64,000 nt of DNA from Paenibacillus dauci (GCF_000971985.1 NZ_LAQQ01000001.1:1302001-1366000); one strand, 5' to 3'; positions 51,218 through 60,886 are shown, counted from the stretch's first letter. Made by a program: numbers and translations. Notes: generated by a model from the sequence alone, not told the origin.

Positions 51218-51251
51218 GTTCGAATTCTCCTCTATTATGTATATATTTGCG

Positions 51252-51270
51252 GATAATGATAATCATTATC
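51252..51270. promoter_or_regulatory. Fur box upstream of siderophore receptor
   Basis: GATAATGATAATCATTATC: an exact 19-base match to the Fur consensus and a perfect palindrome. It lies upstream of the receptor gene starting at 51217 and predicts iron repression. Confidence 0.93.
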
Positions 51271-51426
51271 ATCTATGGATTATGAAGCAGTACAGCCGGA
51301 TTGTCAACGATAAGTCGAAATATCGGCTGTACTTTTTACGAAGCTGGATGTACAGCTAAAAGGGAGCTGGATTTTCTGCCTTTACACTGCTTCAGTATAA
51401 CCAGATACTCGTTCGTCAGCAGACAT

Positions 51427-51813
51427 TTATAAAGGATACTTGTCTACATGCCGCGAATCGATAAAATCATCAATCATCAGATCATAGTGACCCAAATATT
51501 CCTGTAGATCCTGCCAGTTGGCAATCTGTATATACTCGCCTACCCGGTCATATGAGGGCTCCAGTTCATCTTCAATATCGGCTCTATCAAACGAAGCCTG
51601 TCTGACCTGGAAACAGGCCTGTTCTATAGTAACGCTTGGTTGATAAGGTGAAAATGCGATCATTGCACCGGGTTCAGTACGTAGCGGATAAGCTGGAAGG
51701 CAGCCAGATTGCAACCGCACCTCCATCCATGTGATGGAATTGGCATCGACAGGCGTTATTTCTTTTAGCAATATTTTTCCTTTGAGCAGCAGCTCCAGAG
51801 ATTGAGTAATCAT
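51427..51813 (-). CDS. Hypothetical protein
   Basis: A 128-residue protein with mixed alpha/beta (LLLKGKILLKEITPVDANSI, EQACFQVRQASFDRADIEDE). The C-terminus is acidic (DLMIDDFIDSRHVD). No family recognised. Lies 36 bases downstream of the LacI gene stop, same direction. Confidence 0.6.
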   Translation of the reverse strand: MITQSLELLLKGKILLKEITPVDANSITWMEVRLQSGCLPAYPLRTEPGAMIAFSPYQPSVTIEQACFQVRQASFDRADIEDELEPSYDRVGEYIQIANWQDLQEYLGHYDLMIDDFIDSRHVDKYPL

Positions 51814-51849
51814 ACTTTCTCCTCCATATGAGTGGACATGATGTCCGCT

Positions 51850-52884
51850 CTACTCCTGATCCTTACGCGAATAATGTTTGGCTGCAAGGCTCGATTCGCG
51901 GACAATCAGCCTTGGTTCAAATTCTACGCGTTCATATTCGACAGGCTCCGGCGATTGAATACGTTTGAGCAACAGCTCAGCTGCCAACCTCCCCACTTCA
52001 TTGCCCATGATCGATACCGAGCTGATCTGCGGTGTGGTAACTGTAGTCCATAGATTGTTATCGATGCCGACGATAGCCACATCCTCGGGCACCTGAACAC
52101 CCAGTTCCTTGAACCGGTTCACAATACCGATTGCAACCATATCATTGACTGCGTAGATGGCATCAGGCATATGTTTGAGATTATAAAAGTAATCTGCTGC
52201 CTGGCGTCCTGTATCAAATGTAAAGTCTTCGCCAAAGTACACAAGCGAAGCATCTACGTGACGCAACGACTGTTCATACGCCAGATAACGCTCTTCGATC
52301 TTGTCCTTGGGTGCTCCTGCGTAAGCGATACGGGTACGACCGATCTGCAGCAGATGTTCCATAACGAGACGTCCTTCGGGGCGTGCCATACCGACAATAT
52401 CCGCTTTGAGATCGGGACTGAGTTTTTTGCTGTAATTGATAACCGATATCGGGATAGCGGATTGATTGATCAGATTTTCCAATGTTTTCGGATAAGCCAG
52501 TGGCATAAGAACCAGACCGTCCACATGCAATTTTTTTACTTCACGCAGCGTCTCCAGCTCCAATCGTGCATTACCAAGCGTATTGATCTGCACAACACGA
52601 TAGCCATGCTGCTTGGCAGCCTGCTCCACCGACCATGCGATATCCGGAATAATGGCATTGCGGATATCGGGTACAGCGAGTGCAATCTGCCGCGTCTGGC
52701 GGATTTTGAGACTCTGTGCAGATGTATTGGGGATAAAGCCCATCTCTTCGACGATTTCCAGAATACGCGCTTTGGTCTTCGCACTGATGCCTTCGCTATC
52801 ATTAAGAGCACGCGATACAGTAGCAATACCAACGCCCGCTTGCCGGGCTACATCTTCGATCGTTACCTTTTTTCTGTTGGCCAT
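51850..52884 (-). CDS. LacI-family transcriptional regulator
   Basis: A 344-residue repressor. N-terminal HTH VTIEDVARQAGVGIATVSRA with LNDSEGISAKTKARIL hinge, then a periplasmic-binding-type effector domain (IALAVPDIRNAIIPDIAWSV, YAVNDMVAIGIVNRFKELGV and VAIVGIDNNLWTTVTTPQIS). The start at 52884 follows AGAGGGG and MANRKK is typical; the 52920 frame adds 12 residues. Divergent from the butanediol dehydrogenase gene, with an operator palindrome between them, so it probably represses it. Confidence 0.92.
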   Translation of the reverse strand: MANRKKVTIEDVARQAGVGIATVSRALNDSEGISAKTKARILEIVEEMGFIPNTSAQSLKIRQTRQIALAVPDIRNAIIPDIAWSVEQAAKQHGYRVVQINTLGNARLELETLREVKKLHVDGLVLMPLAYPKTLENLINQSAIPISVINYSKKLSPDLKADIVGMARPEGRLVMEHLLQIGRTRIAYAGAPKDKIEERYLAYEQSLRHVDASLVYFGEDFTFDTGRQAADYFYNLKHMPDAIYAVNDMVAIGIVNRFKELGVQVPEDVAIVGIDNNLWTTVTTPQISSVSIMGNEVGRLAAELLLKRIQSPEPVEYERVEFEPRLIVRESSLAAKHYSRKDQE

Positions 52885-53196
52885 GCCAGTTTCTACCCCT
52901 CTTATCGGAATCATTTCCATTCATCCGTGAAATTTTTCATTACTTTCTTACATTATAACATAGCGGTTTGCAAACAAGCCTGTCTGATTAAAGGAAGTCA
53001 ATCCGGACTATACTGATTACATTACGGAAATGAACTATTTTAAATTTTATCTACTCATTAGCTGATATAAAAGCCTTAATCACATATTCAAAGATAATAT
53101 GGATCTATATATTTTTTTGCCTTCTTGTGTAGGTTTACGTCAGTTCCTGCCGAAATCCATTTGACAATATGTCTATAGTGTGACATCATTAATACC

Positions 53197-53208
53197 GGAA
53201 ACGTTTCC
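53197..53208. promoter_or_regulatory. LacI-type operator
   Basis: GGAAACGTTTCC is a perfect 12-base palindrome with the central CG of LacI/CcpA-family operators. It lies 69 bases before the dehydrogenase start and just upstream of a TATACT box (53219-53224). The divergent LacI protein at 52884 is the natural ligand; a CcpA cre role is the alternative. Confidence 0.7.
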
Positions 53209-53276
53209 TAAAATAGTGTATACTTATCGGTAGCAACACATTTATAATCTTATGACCTCACAGGGAGATGACTTCG

Positions 53277-54329
53277 ATGCAAGCATTACGTTGGCATGGT
53301 GTAAAAGACTTGAGAGTAGATACAATTGAAGAACCAACCGTACAGGAAGGCAAAGTAAAAATTAAAGTACAATGGTGCGGCATTTGCGGTAGTGATCTGC
53401 ATGAATACGCAGCAGGTCCTATTTTCATTTCCAAAGATACCCCTCACCCATTGACTCACGAAAAAGCACCTGTTGTTATGGGACATGAATTTTCCGGACA
53501 GGTCGTCGAAGTGGGCGAAGGCGTAACCAAATTCAAAGAAGGCGACCGCGTTGTTGTGGAGCCGATTTTTGCATGCGGTAAATGTACAGCATGTCGTCAG
53601 GGCAAATATAATCTGTGCGAGAAAATGGGCTTCCTCGGTCTGGCCGGCGGTGGTGGCGGATTCTCCGAATACGTATCCGCAGATGAACATATGGTACACA
53701 AAATTCCAGATACTGTTTCCTTTGAACAGGGCGCACTAGTTGAACCCTCTGCAGTCGCATTGTATGCTGTTCGTCAGAGCCAGTTCAAAGTCGGTGATCG
53801 CGCTGTCGTATTCGGTGCAGGTCCGATCGGTCTGCTCGTGATCGAAGCACTGCGTGCATCCGGCGCAGCCGAGATCTATGCGGTTGAGCTGTCCGAAGAA
53901 CGCCGCAAAACAGCAGAATCTCTCGGCGCAATCGGCCTGAACCCGGCTGATGTCGATGTAGTCAAAGAAATTCATCGCCTGACCGAAGGCGGCGCTGATG
54001 TTGCCTATGAAGTTACCGGTGTACCGGTCGTACTGACCCAGGCAATTGAATCAACCAAGCTGAGCGGACAGATCATGATCGTCAGCATTTTCGAAAAAGA
54101 AGCTCCAATCCATCCGAATCTGATCGTTATGCAGGAACGCAATATCGCCGGTATTATCGGCTATCGTGATGTGTTCCCTGCTGTAATCAGCCTGATGAAT
54201 CAAGGCTATTTCTCTCCGGAGAAACTGGTTACCAAACGGATCGGCCTGAGCGAGATTGTTGAGCAAGGATTTGAAGCACTGATGAAAGAGAAAAATCAGG
54301 TGAAAATCCTCGTTTCTCCAAACAAATAA
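53277..54329 (+). CDS. bdhA: Zinc-dependent 2,3-butanediol dehydrogenase
   Basis: A 350-residue medium-chain dehydrogenase. Catalytic zinc ligands are in WCGICGSDLHEY and GHEFSGQVVEVGEG (Cys and His). The structural zinc cysteine run is FACGKCTACRQGKYNLC. NAD(P) binding is at VVFGAGPIGLLVIEALRASG. The CGICGSDLHEYAAGPIFI motif matches acetoin/butanediol dehydrogenases (BdhA/YdjL), interconverting acetoin and butanediol with NAD. Start 53277 has GGGAG eight bases upstream; the ATG at 53268 is too close. Control by the divergent LacI regulator is likely. Confidence 0.88.
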   Translation: MQALRWHGVKDLRVDTIEEPTVQEGKVKIKVQWCGICGSDLHEYAAGPIFISKDTPHPLTHEKAPVVMGHEFSGQVVEVGEGVTKFKEGDRVVVEPIFACGKCTACRQGKYNLCEKMGFLGLAGGGGGFSEYVSADEHMVHKIPDTVSFEQGALVEPSAVALYAVRQSQFKVGDRAVVFGAGPIGLLVIEALRASGAAEIYAVELSEERRKTAESLGAIGLNPADVDVVKEIHRLTEGGADVAYEVTGVPVVLTQAIESTKLSGQIMIVSIFEKEAPIHPNLIVMQERNIAGIIGYRDVFPAVISLMNQGYFSPEKLVTKRIGLSEIVEQGFEALMKEKNQVKILVSPNK

Positions 54330-54380
54330 ATTTTGAATACAGCCAATTCTATTACAACCTCTCTCATATGATAAAAATAT

Positions 54381-54416
54381 AAAAAGACTGCCGAACCTAC
54401 GTCGGCAGTCTTTTTA
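54381..54416. terminator. Bidirectional terminator
   Basis: AAAAAGACTGCCGA, a short loop, TCGGCAGTCTTTTT. A 14-pair stem with A-tract on one side and T-tract on the other, so it can stop both the plus-strand dehydrogenase and the minus-strand gene at 54429. Confidence 0.92.
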
Positions 54417-54428
54417 TTTGAAGCAAAG

Positions 54429-55010
54429 TTATTTTTTGGCCAGCTTGATCATGACTTGGCTGTTGCGGGTAAAGCTAAACGGGTCACTAACTTCCATGGA
54501 ATAATTGGACATTTTCTGACCTGTTGGCATATCAAATACAATATATCCATCTACCTGCACACCCGGATTGATGTTGTCCAGCAGCAATTTGTTTTGAGAA
54601 TCCATGTACATTACGGCTGTAGCATCGGCATCATAGGATCTTCCATCCTTGGATACAAGCTTGAACATAGCCATAGTAACCATACGCGCTTCTTTGTCAT
54701 TGTTAATCACAGAAATCGGGATTGCCCAAAATTCGCCATTGGCTTCCTGACGCAGGTATTGAGTACCTACACTGCTTTTGACTTCTGGTGTATGTACCAG
54801 TACGGCAAATCCACCTACACTAACGCCATCTCCAATATAAAATTGTTTCTTTTCCTGCTTGGGTGCTTTGCTACTTTCTTCTTTGGCAGAAGTTGTATTG
54901 GAACTACTTGTAGAACTACTGGTCGAACTAGGCTCATCGCTATTCATGCTTCCTGCTGCCAGTGTACCAAAAATGGCGCAGGCGATCAGTGTTGAAATTG
55001 TTTTTTTCAT
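54429..55010 (-). CDS. Exported DUF4352-like protein
   Basis: A 193-residue protein with an N-terminal signal segment (TISTLIACAIFGTLAAG), a 30-residue Ser/Thr linker and a C-terminal Ig-like domain of the DUF4352 (Telokin-like) type: GGFAVLVHTPEVKSSVG, FWAIPISVINNDKEARMVTM and VDGYIVFDMPTGQKMSNYSM. Such proteins are exported and bind proteins or wall. No lipobox cysteine. Its start overlaps the gene at 54940 by about 70 bases. Confidence 0.75.
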   Translation of the reverse strand: MKKTISTLIACAIFGTLAAGSMNSDEPSSTSSSTSSSNTTSAKEESSKAPKQEKKQFYIGDGVSVGGFAVLVHTPEVKSSVGTQYLRQEANGEFWAIPISVINNDKEARMVTMAMFKLVSKDGRSYDADATAVMYMDSQNKLLLDNINPGVQVDGYIVFDMPTGQKMSNYSMEVSDPFSFTRNSQVMIKLAKK

Positions 55011-55404
55011 GTCTGTGTATATTCCCCTTTTGAATAGAAATAATATAAAGAATAATAGCTGCGATACTATAGGCGATCACATCATTGAGATCGAATGTAC
55101 CTTGTATGATATGCGGAATCTGTAAAAGCTCGCTGAATATTCCGATACATGGTATTCCAAAAATAATGCTATACGTGACTACTTTACTGGATTCTCGCCA
55201 GATCTGATAAAGGGTGTAGGCAAATGCATAAGCCCATAATCCGTCCGGCAGCGAATATTTAACAAAAGATGGCAGAGATAGAGAAGCCATTTCTCTGAGC
55301 TGCATTACAAAAGACAATAGACCTGCAAAGCTTAACCATTGAAATACAAGAAGTGTCGTATGCCGGTAAAGAATATAAATGATACTACCGACCAGGATAG
55401 GCAA
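54940..55404 (-). CDS. VanZ-like membrane protein, start uncertain
   Basis: A membrane protein of about 154-165 residues with 4-5 hydrophobic segments (ILVGSIIYILYRHTTLLVF, LLSFVMQL, VVTYSIIFGIPCIGIFS and DVIAYSIAAIILYII). YSLPDGLWAYAFAYTLYQIW, IGIFSELLQIPHIIQGTFDL and NDVIAYS match VanZ-like proteins. The TTG at 55404 has no RBS. An ATT at 55437 lies 6-7 bases after AAGGAGGT and is in frame, so initiation at ATT may be the real start. It overlaps the next gene. Confidence 0.65.
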   Translation of the reverse strand: MPILVGSIIYILYRHTTLLVFQWLSFAGLLSFVMQLREMASLSLPSFVKYSLPDGLWAYAFAYTLYQIWRESSKVVTYSIIFGIPCIGIFSELLQIPHIIQGTFDLNDVIAYSIAAIILYIISIQKGNIHRHEKNNFNTDRLRHFWYTGSRKHE

Positions 55405-55720
55405 AATAATATGCAGCCCGATTTGCCGTGTATTAATCTTCTCACCTCCTTGATGTCATCCCATTGCATAATCAGGGATGAGTGTTATCCTTTGAATGTG
55501 CTATAGCTATGTAAAATGAATATATGCATAAACAATCTTCTATATACTTAAACGGATGATTCATCATAAATTGTTATAGATGATCAATAAATGTATCCTT
55601 TTCCAATCACCAGCTAATATTTTGTGGTGATAGTTTCTCGTCCAAAAGATGGCATATACAAAATGATATAATGAATAACAAATGATTTTACATATAAGCG
55701 GCTTACAGGAGGAATAGAAT
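55405..55720. other. Intergenic region between divergent genes
   Basis: About 315 AT-rich bases holding the RBS AAGGAGGT (minus strand, at 55442-55449) and, on the plus strand, TATAAT (55667-55672) and the CAGGAGGAATAG RBS of the 55721 gene. No further gene was seen. Confidence 0.5.
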
Positions 55721-57370
55721 ATGAACGCCAAGATTGAATTATTACTGGAAGAAACATGGGAGCAGTTGGAATCCCTCTCCAAGCGTGAGCAAAAGCGAAT
55801 TAGCGAGTTCGGCCAACGCAGTACGCTTCAGGCAGGGATTCACGATTACATCCGCATCGGCTATCGCAAAGGTAAAAACAATTGGACCAGCGGCCAAATG
55901 TTTATCGAGATTGAAAGACCTTTTTCCTGGAGTGATTCAGCGTATCCATGGGACACGGAAGTTGATATCGAAGCGATCACCGACGAGATGCTGATTCAGG
56001 AATGGCTGCCGGCTTTGCGTAAGCGGCTGGAGCCGGTCTTTTATGAAGATCAGCTGGGATCACAGTATTATGATTACAAGCTGGAAGTCTCCTTATATAT
56101 TGAACGTGCGCTCGTTGAGGATACGCTGCAGCATACCGAATATTGGACAAATGAATCCAAACGGGAAGCGCTACGTCTGGCAATGGAGACATTTATCCGG
56201 GATAAAGTAGAGAGTCCACCACCTCTATATCCCAAAGAGCTGGATCTCTTCTTTTTCAGTGAACTGCTGTTGAATAGTGATATCTGGGCGCGCCGTACCG
56301 ACCGGATCATCGAATTGGCTACCCAGCTGGACCACAAACTAAAGCCGATTCCTAAGCTGCATGCCGAATGGGACCGCAATCTGATCTCTGCGCTCCGTAC
56401 ATGGGCCAATGAACAGTGGCTGCCTGTTTACTTTGATGCAACCGGCAGCTATGCCCAGCCATTCAGTCTGAAAGTGGATGCCGATTCCCGTTCGGTCGAT
56501 CCACAGGAACTGGAACTGCTTCTTTATGCTGCACTGTGCATGGGAAGACAAAGTGCCGATGAACGGCAGCAGTATCTGGAATATGCTGCACAATTAGGCT
56601 CCGATAAAGCGACACGTTATCTCAAGGAAGGCAGCGGCCAAGTCGAGAGTTCCCGTAAAAATGCTTATATCCATGGTAAAGCCAATGATATTTTGCAGCT
56701 GATCGAGATCAAGCTGTTGAATGAAGATCCGGCAGCTTACCGGGAAGCCATCACCTACCTCTGTGATCTGCTGCGCCAGGGATTCCCGTGCGAATACAAA
56801 CTCAAGCTTGGCAGCAAGACCAAACTGTTCCTGCCTGTAAAAGGACTGGCCAAATCGCCGTTGCACCGCCTATTTGCTACAGCTATGAGGTATCCCGAGC
56901 TGTATCCGCTTATCGCTGATTATGCACAGCTTGCGATGCAGGAATTTGCCTGGTATAACGATGTAGAACCCGGCGAGAAATCTGTTATGCCGGGAACATA
57001 TGCGGTATTGGGGCTGGGTCTGCATAGCGATGAGTATTTCCCACTTCTGGTGGACTACATGAAACTGGTAGATACCGAGCATCAGATGGCACATAACAGC
57101 TATATCCAGACTTTTATCGAGACTCATGAAGTGGAACCACGGCTGGTGCCTGTTCTGGCTGCGATCCTGCTAGGTAGCGGTCAGTCTGCGCGTCCGGTCA
57201 AAGGTCTCGCCGACCGCTGGACTACACCCGAGCTGGTCCTTGCTTTGGATCATCAGCTCACCTCGCTGGAGGATTATCAGCAGGAACAGCTGCTATATCT
57301 GATCTTTGGCAGCGCAAGCAAGCAGAAGAAATTCCTGCAGCATGTCAGTCAGCTTAGAGAACAAAGCTAG
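55721..57370 (+). CDS. Large hypothetical helical-repeat protein
   Basis: A 549-residue cytosolic protein, unrecognised. The C-terminal 300 residues appear alpha-helical with repeat-like character (LYAALCMGRQSADERQQYLE, KATRYLKEGSGQ, YLCDLLRQGFPCEYKL). The N-terminus is ESLSKREQKRISEFGQRSTL. Long proteins of this kind (possibly the DUF6138 group) occur in Paenibacillus. The start has a strong RBS CAGGAGG. Stands alone between genes of other direction. Confidence 0.6.
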   Translation: MNAKIELLLEETWEQLESLSKREQKRISEFGQRSTLQAGIHDYIRIGYRKGKNNWTSGQMFIEIERPFSWSDSAYPWDTEVDIEAITDEMLIQEWLPALRKRLEPVFYEDQLGSQYYDYKLEVSLYIERALVEDTLQHTEYWTNESKREALRLAMETFIRDKVESPPPLYPKELDLFFFSELLLNSDIWARRTDRIIELATQLDHKLKPIPKLHAEWDRNLISALRTWANEQWLPVYFDATGSYAQPFSLKVDADSRSVDPQELELLLYAALCMGRQSADERQQYLEYAAQLGSDKATRYLKEGSGQVESSRKNAYIHGKANDILQLIEIKLLNEDPAAYREAITYLCDLLRQGFPCEYKLKLGSKTKLFLPVKGLAKSPLHRLFATAMRYPELYPLIADYAQLAMQEFAWYNDVEPGEKSVMPGTYAVLGLGLHSDEYFPLLVDYMKLVDTEHQMAHNSYIQTFIETHEVEPRLVPVLAAILLGSGQSARPVKGLADRWTTPELVLALDHQLTSLEDYQQEQLLYLIFGSASKQKKFLQHVSQLREQS

Positions 57371-57474
57371 TCTTTTATCATGGACAATCTATGGATCGGT
57401 TCGCTGATACAAATAGCTTGTCATGAATCTATTTCACAACCATTCATTCTTGATATGGAGAGGAGTTTTCCCCT

Positions 57475-58242
57475 TTGAAACGAATCTTGTTTGATGCACA
57501 TTTGCATATTATTGATCCGCAATTTCCACTGATCGAAAATCAGGGATTTTTGCCTGAACCATTTACCTGCGAAGATTATCTGGATAAGGTCAAAGAAGTA
57601 GATATTAGAGGTGGAGCAGTCGTTTCCGGCTCCTTTCAGGGGTTTGATCAGTCTTATTTAATTCATTCCCTGCAGACACTGGGCAGTGACTTTGTAGGGG
57701 TGACGCAGCTTCCTTATGACACTCCAGATGAAGACATTCTGGAGCTGCATGGACATGGAGTACGGGCGATCCGGTTTAATGTGCAACGTGGCGGGTCGGA
57801 AACATTATCCCGTCTGGATTACTTTGCCAAAAGAGTACACGAACTGGCGGGTTGGCATGCGGAATTATATATCGACTCTTCCTCTTTGCCCGAGATTGCC
57901 TCAGTGATCGAGAATCTTCCGGCTGTAGTGGTAGATCATATGGGACTGTCCCGTGCAGGATTTCCTCATTTACTCCATCTGGTAGACAAAGGCATCCGTG
58001 TCAAAGCTACCGGCTTTGGGAGGGTGGAACTGAATGTGCCGGAGGCGATCCAGGCAATTTGTGCAGTGAGTCCGGATGCACTAATGTTCGGTACAGATCT
58101 GCCTTCTACAAGAGCCAGACGACCTTATCATCATGATGATATTGAACTCATCCATCATACGCTGGAGCAGGAACAATTCGACAAAGTAATGTACAAAAAT
58201 GCGATCGACTGGTATGTAAATCGTCATGCTGCACAGGAATAG
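57475..58242 (+). CDS. Amidohydrolase-family metal-dependent hydrolase
   Basis: A 255-residue TIM-barrel amidohydrolase (Amidohydro_2): FDAHLHIIDPQFPL near residue 7 (H-x-H metal motif), VVVDHMGLSRAGFPHLL (His), KATGFGRVELN and MFGTDLPSTRARRP (catalytic Asp). The family acts on lactones, aromatic acids (decarboxylation) or amides. It starts at TTG 57475 after GGAGAGGAG. Followed by a GNAT gene 30 bases downstream, perhaps co-transcribed. Confidence 0.82.
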   Translation: MKRILFDAHLHIIDPQFPLIENQGFLPEPFTCEDYLDKVKEVDIRGGAVVSGSFQGFDQSYLIHSLQTLGSDFVGVTQLPYDTPDEDILELHGHGVRAIRFNVQRGGSETLSRLDYFAKRVHELAGWHAELYIDSSSLPEIASVIENLPAVVVDHMGLSRAGFPHLLHLVDKGIRVKATGFGRVELNVPEAIQAICAVSPDALMFGTDLPSTRARRPYHHDDIELIHHTLEQEQFDKVMYKNAIDWYVNRHAAQE

Positions 58243-58271
58243 CTATTCATATAAAAAGGGAGTGAATTCTT

Positions 58272-58736
58272 ATGGAATATAAGACAGCTACTTTGGAACA
58301 TTTGCCAGCAATAGTACGTTTGCTGGCAGATGATGAACTGGGAGCTTCGAGAGAGCGTTTTGAAGATCCGCTACCGGAAGAATATCAGACTGCTTTTGCC
58401 AAAATCCAGCAACAGGCGGGCAACTCGATTATCGTTGCTGTTCATGATGAGGATGTTATCGGATGTCTCCAACTAACGATCATTCCCGGTCTATCCAGAC
58501 TCGGGATGACACGCGGTCAAATCGAAGGCGTTCGTGTGGACAGCCGCTATCGCAGCCAGGGAATCGGAGAAGCATTACTGCGCCATGCTATTGAAACCGC
58601 TCGGGACATGGATTGCCAGCTGATTCAGCTGACAACCGACAAGAGCAGGAAGAGCGCACATCATTTTTATGAAAAGCTTGGCTTTGTCGCTAGTCATGAA
58701 GGGATGAAGCTTGCGATCGACAATTATATAAGTTAA
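58272..58736 (+). CDS. GNAT-family acetyltransferase
   Basis: A 154-residue GNAT with loop YRSQGIGEALLRHAIETARD near residue 100 (Q-G-I-G), the strand QIEGVRVDSR before it, and AHHFYEKLGFVASHEGMKL at the end. Resembles PhnO/YjgM-like GNATs. Substrate unknown. Starts 30 bases after the amidohydrolase stop with AAAAAGGGAG as RBS. Confidence 0.82.
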   Translation: MEYKTATLEHLPAIVRLLADDELGASRERFEDPLPEEYQTAFAKIQQQAGNSIIVAVHDEDVIGCLQLTIIPGLSRLGMTRGQIEGVRVDSRYRSQGIGEALLRHAIETARDMDCQLIQLTTDKSRKSAHHFYEKLGFVASHEGMKLAIDNYIS

Positions 58737-58831
58737 GTACACGTATGGCACCCAACGAATCGTTCTCTACTGCTGTAATATACAATAAATAGGTGCAAAC
58801 GATAGGTATGGGCCTGCAGAATTCTCCATTG

Positions 58832-59476
58832 TCAGCTTTTCTCCAAAGCCAGCTGCCAGGCTTCTGTGACAGGCACTACCTGTTTGCTGCTGGTTTCTCC
58901 TCCACCTTCGGCTGTCCAGAGCGGCGGATAGTAGGCAAATATCTGTCCCACTTCCAGTTGCTCGGTCTGCTGCTTCCAGTTCTGCCAGCGGAATGTCTCG
59001 TAAAACTGCTGTAAATTACCGGCTGCCAGCCAGTTGATCCATTCCGAATATGTCAGTTCAGTCGCTTCCCATTCCAGCGTATCCGGTGCAAAATAACAAA
59101 TCTGTCCATCTGTCGTATCCAGCGCGAAAAACCCGCCTGCTGCATCATAAGCTACCAGAAGTTTGCCTGTCAGTGTCTTCACCGGCAACTGACTTTGCAG
59201 TCCATTCCATGAACGAAGATCGCCATATACCTCTGTACTGCCTGCACCCAGCAGTGTAATCCAGCCATGATCCAAGCAGATACCGCCTGCTTCATAGGCG
59301 ATTGCGCCCAGATAGGAACGCGTACTTACCTGAAGACAACGCAGGGTCTCTTCTCCTTCGCTGCGGTCGGCAGGCCATATGGTATATGTATTCGTACCTT
59401 CGGCAAACAGCTGTACAATTTCTTCCCAGGCATGATTGTCCCGGTCAATTAATTCTTGTGCAGATAATACGGACAT
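58832..59476 (-). CDS. DUF2625 protein
   Basis: A 214-residue protein matching DUF2625 in order: ELIDRDNHAWEEIVQLF, YLGAIAYEAGGICLDHGWIT, LLGAGSTEVYGDLRSWNG, VAYDAAGGFFALDTTDGQIC and YFAPDTLEWEATELTYSEWI. No catalytic motif; soluble. The start at 59476 follows AAAGGAGAG; the ATG six bases earlier is also possible. Function unknown. Confidence 0.85.
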   Translation of the reverse strand: MSVLSAQELIDRDNHAWEEIVQLFAEGTNTYTIWPADRSEGEETLRCLQVSTRSYLGAIAYEAGGICLDHGWITLLGAGSTEVYGDLRSWNGLQSQLPVKTLTGKLLVAYDAAGGFFALDTTDGQICYFAPDTLEWEATELTYSEWINWLAAGNLQQFYETFRWQNWKQQTEQLEVGQIFAYYPPLWTAEGGGETSSKQVVPVTEAWQLALEKS

Positions 59477-59647
59477 ATCCATCTCTCCTTTGGGTTGAAT
59501 TACTTTATAGTAGAGTATAACAGACCGGCCAAATAGTAATCTATTCGCCTCCAATACCTACGTTGTTCTGTACGCCGGATGGTATACTATAATGTTGTTA
59601 CAGACACTTATCCACACCTATAAAGCCTATTGAAAGGACGTTGTCCA

Positions 59648-60304
59648 ATGACGGATTTTAGTAAATTACATACCTCTATTCTTTCCTTTATTCAGCAGCA
59701 GGATCTGTACAATCAATCATACGGACTGTTTGACGATTCTTTTATTCGTGCCTATTCCGAGCCGATTCAACCAGAGATTGATGATCGTATTCCCCTGTCT
59801 CCCGAGCTTCATTACCTATACAGTCATTTTGAAATGGTCGATGAAAAAGCGGCTGGCTCAATAAAAAGTGCAGCAGTGCTGATTGGAGACGGTATTTTGC
59901 TGAAATTTGCAGCGCCGGAGTATCTGTACCGCCAGCAGCTCGGCTACCGCTGGATTGGAGTTTCAGATTCACCGGTGGAATCAGCAAATTGGCCATCCCA
60001 CCATGTGGTAATTGCCAATTATAATGATGATCCGCTGATTGTGGATACCAGCAGAGCGGACTCTCCGGTATATGCCGCTTTTGAAGGCAATGATCCCGAG
60101 CCTATAGCCTCATCCCTGGCTGATTTTTTTGCGGCTCTGGTTATTATGATTGAAGCGGCTGCTGTCCTGCAGGGGGAGATTACAGATGAAGAGACAGACG
60201 AGATCAAGACCGAATATACGAAAATGATCGAACCGCAACTGCTCGACCTTCTGGGCGAACAGCAAATGAATGATCTGTTTATATATCTGGGCTTAAACTG
60301 GTAA
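59648..60304 (+). CDS. SMI1/KNR4-like protein
   Basis: A 218-residue protein. PLSPELHYLYSHFEMVDEKA near residue 50 and YRWIGVSDSPVESANWPSHH then HVVIANYNDDPLIVDTSRAD match the SUKH (SMI1/KNR4) family; many bacterial members are immunity proteins. The start at 59648 has AAAGGA nine bases upstream. No toxin gene is visible near it. Confidence 0.75.
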   Translation: MTDFSKLHTSILSFIQQQDLYNQSYGLFDDSFIRAYSEPIQPEIDDRIPLSPELHYLYSHFEMVDEKAAGSIKSAAVLIGDGILLKFAAPEYLYRQQLGYRWIGVSDSPVESANWPSHHVVIANYNDDPLIVDTSRADSPVYAAFEGNDPEPIASSLADFFAALVIMIEAAAVLQGEITDEETDEIKTEYTKMIEPQLLDLLGEQQMNDLFIYLGLNW

Positions 60305-60331
60305 TAGACCGGACACCTAGGAGGGATAGGG

Positions 60332-60886
60332 ATGATTTATGCAGCTTTGCTTCGCGGCATTAATGTTGGCGGCAATAACAAAATCAATATGAAACTGCTC
60401 AAATCCACTTTTGAACAAGCCGGGATGACTCGGGTGACGACCTATATTAACTCAGGAAATATTATTTTCGCCAGTGAACTGTCTTCGGCTGAACTATCTA
60501 TCCAGCTAGAACAGGCGATTGCAGAAGATTTCCAGCTGGATATCCCGGTAATGGTACGTTCGCTGCTGCAGATGGAAGAGGTTATCACGGCTTTACCAGA
60601 GAACTGGACCAACGATGAGCAGATGAAAAGCGATGTATTTTTCCTGTGGGATGACATCAACGATAGCTCCATCCTGGAACAGATACCTCTCAAACCAGAT
60701 CTGGGTACGCTGTTGTATATCCCCGGTGCATTGCTGATATCGGTCCCCCGGGAAAATGTCACGCGAAGCGGCATGAACAAACTGGCCTCTTCCAGGCTGT
60801 ACCGGTACATGACAATACGCAATGTGAATACAACGCGTCAGATTTACCGGCTGATGTTGGCAGCTGGTGAGCAGGAAGCAACTTGA
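60332..60886 (+). CDS. DUF1697 protein
   Basis: A 184-residue DUF1697 protein: YAALLRGINVGGNNKINMKL, LKSTFEQAGMTRVTTYINSG and NIIFASE at the N-terminus are the family signature, and FFLWDDINDSSILEQIPLKP with RSGMNKLASSRLYRYMTIRN follows. Function unknown, soluble. Starts 27 bases after the SMI1/KNR4 gene with AGGAGGG. Confidence 0.9.
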   Translation: MIYAALLRGINVGGNNKINMKLLKSTFEQAGMTRVTTYINSGNIIFASELSSAELSIQLEQAIAEDFQLDIPVMVRSLLQMEEVITALPENWTNDEQMKSDVFFLWDDINDSSILEQIPLKPDLGTLLYIPGALLISVPRENVTRSGMNKLASSRLYRYMTIRNVNTTRQIYRLMLAAGEQEAT

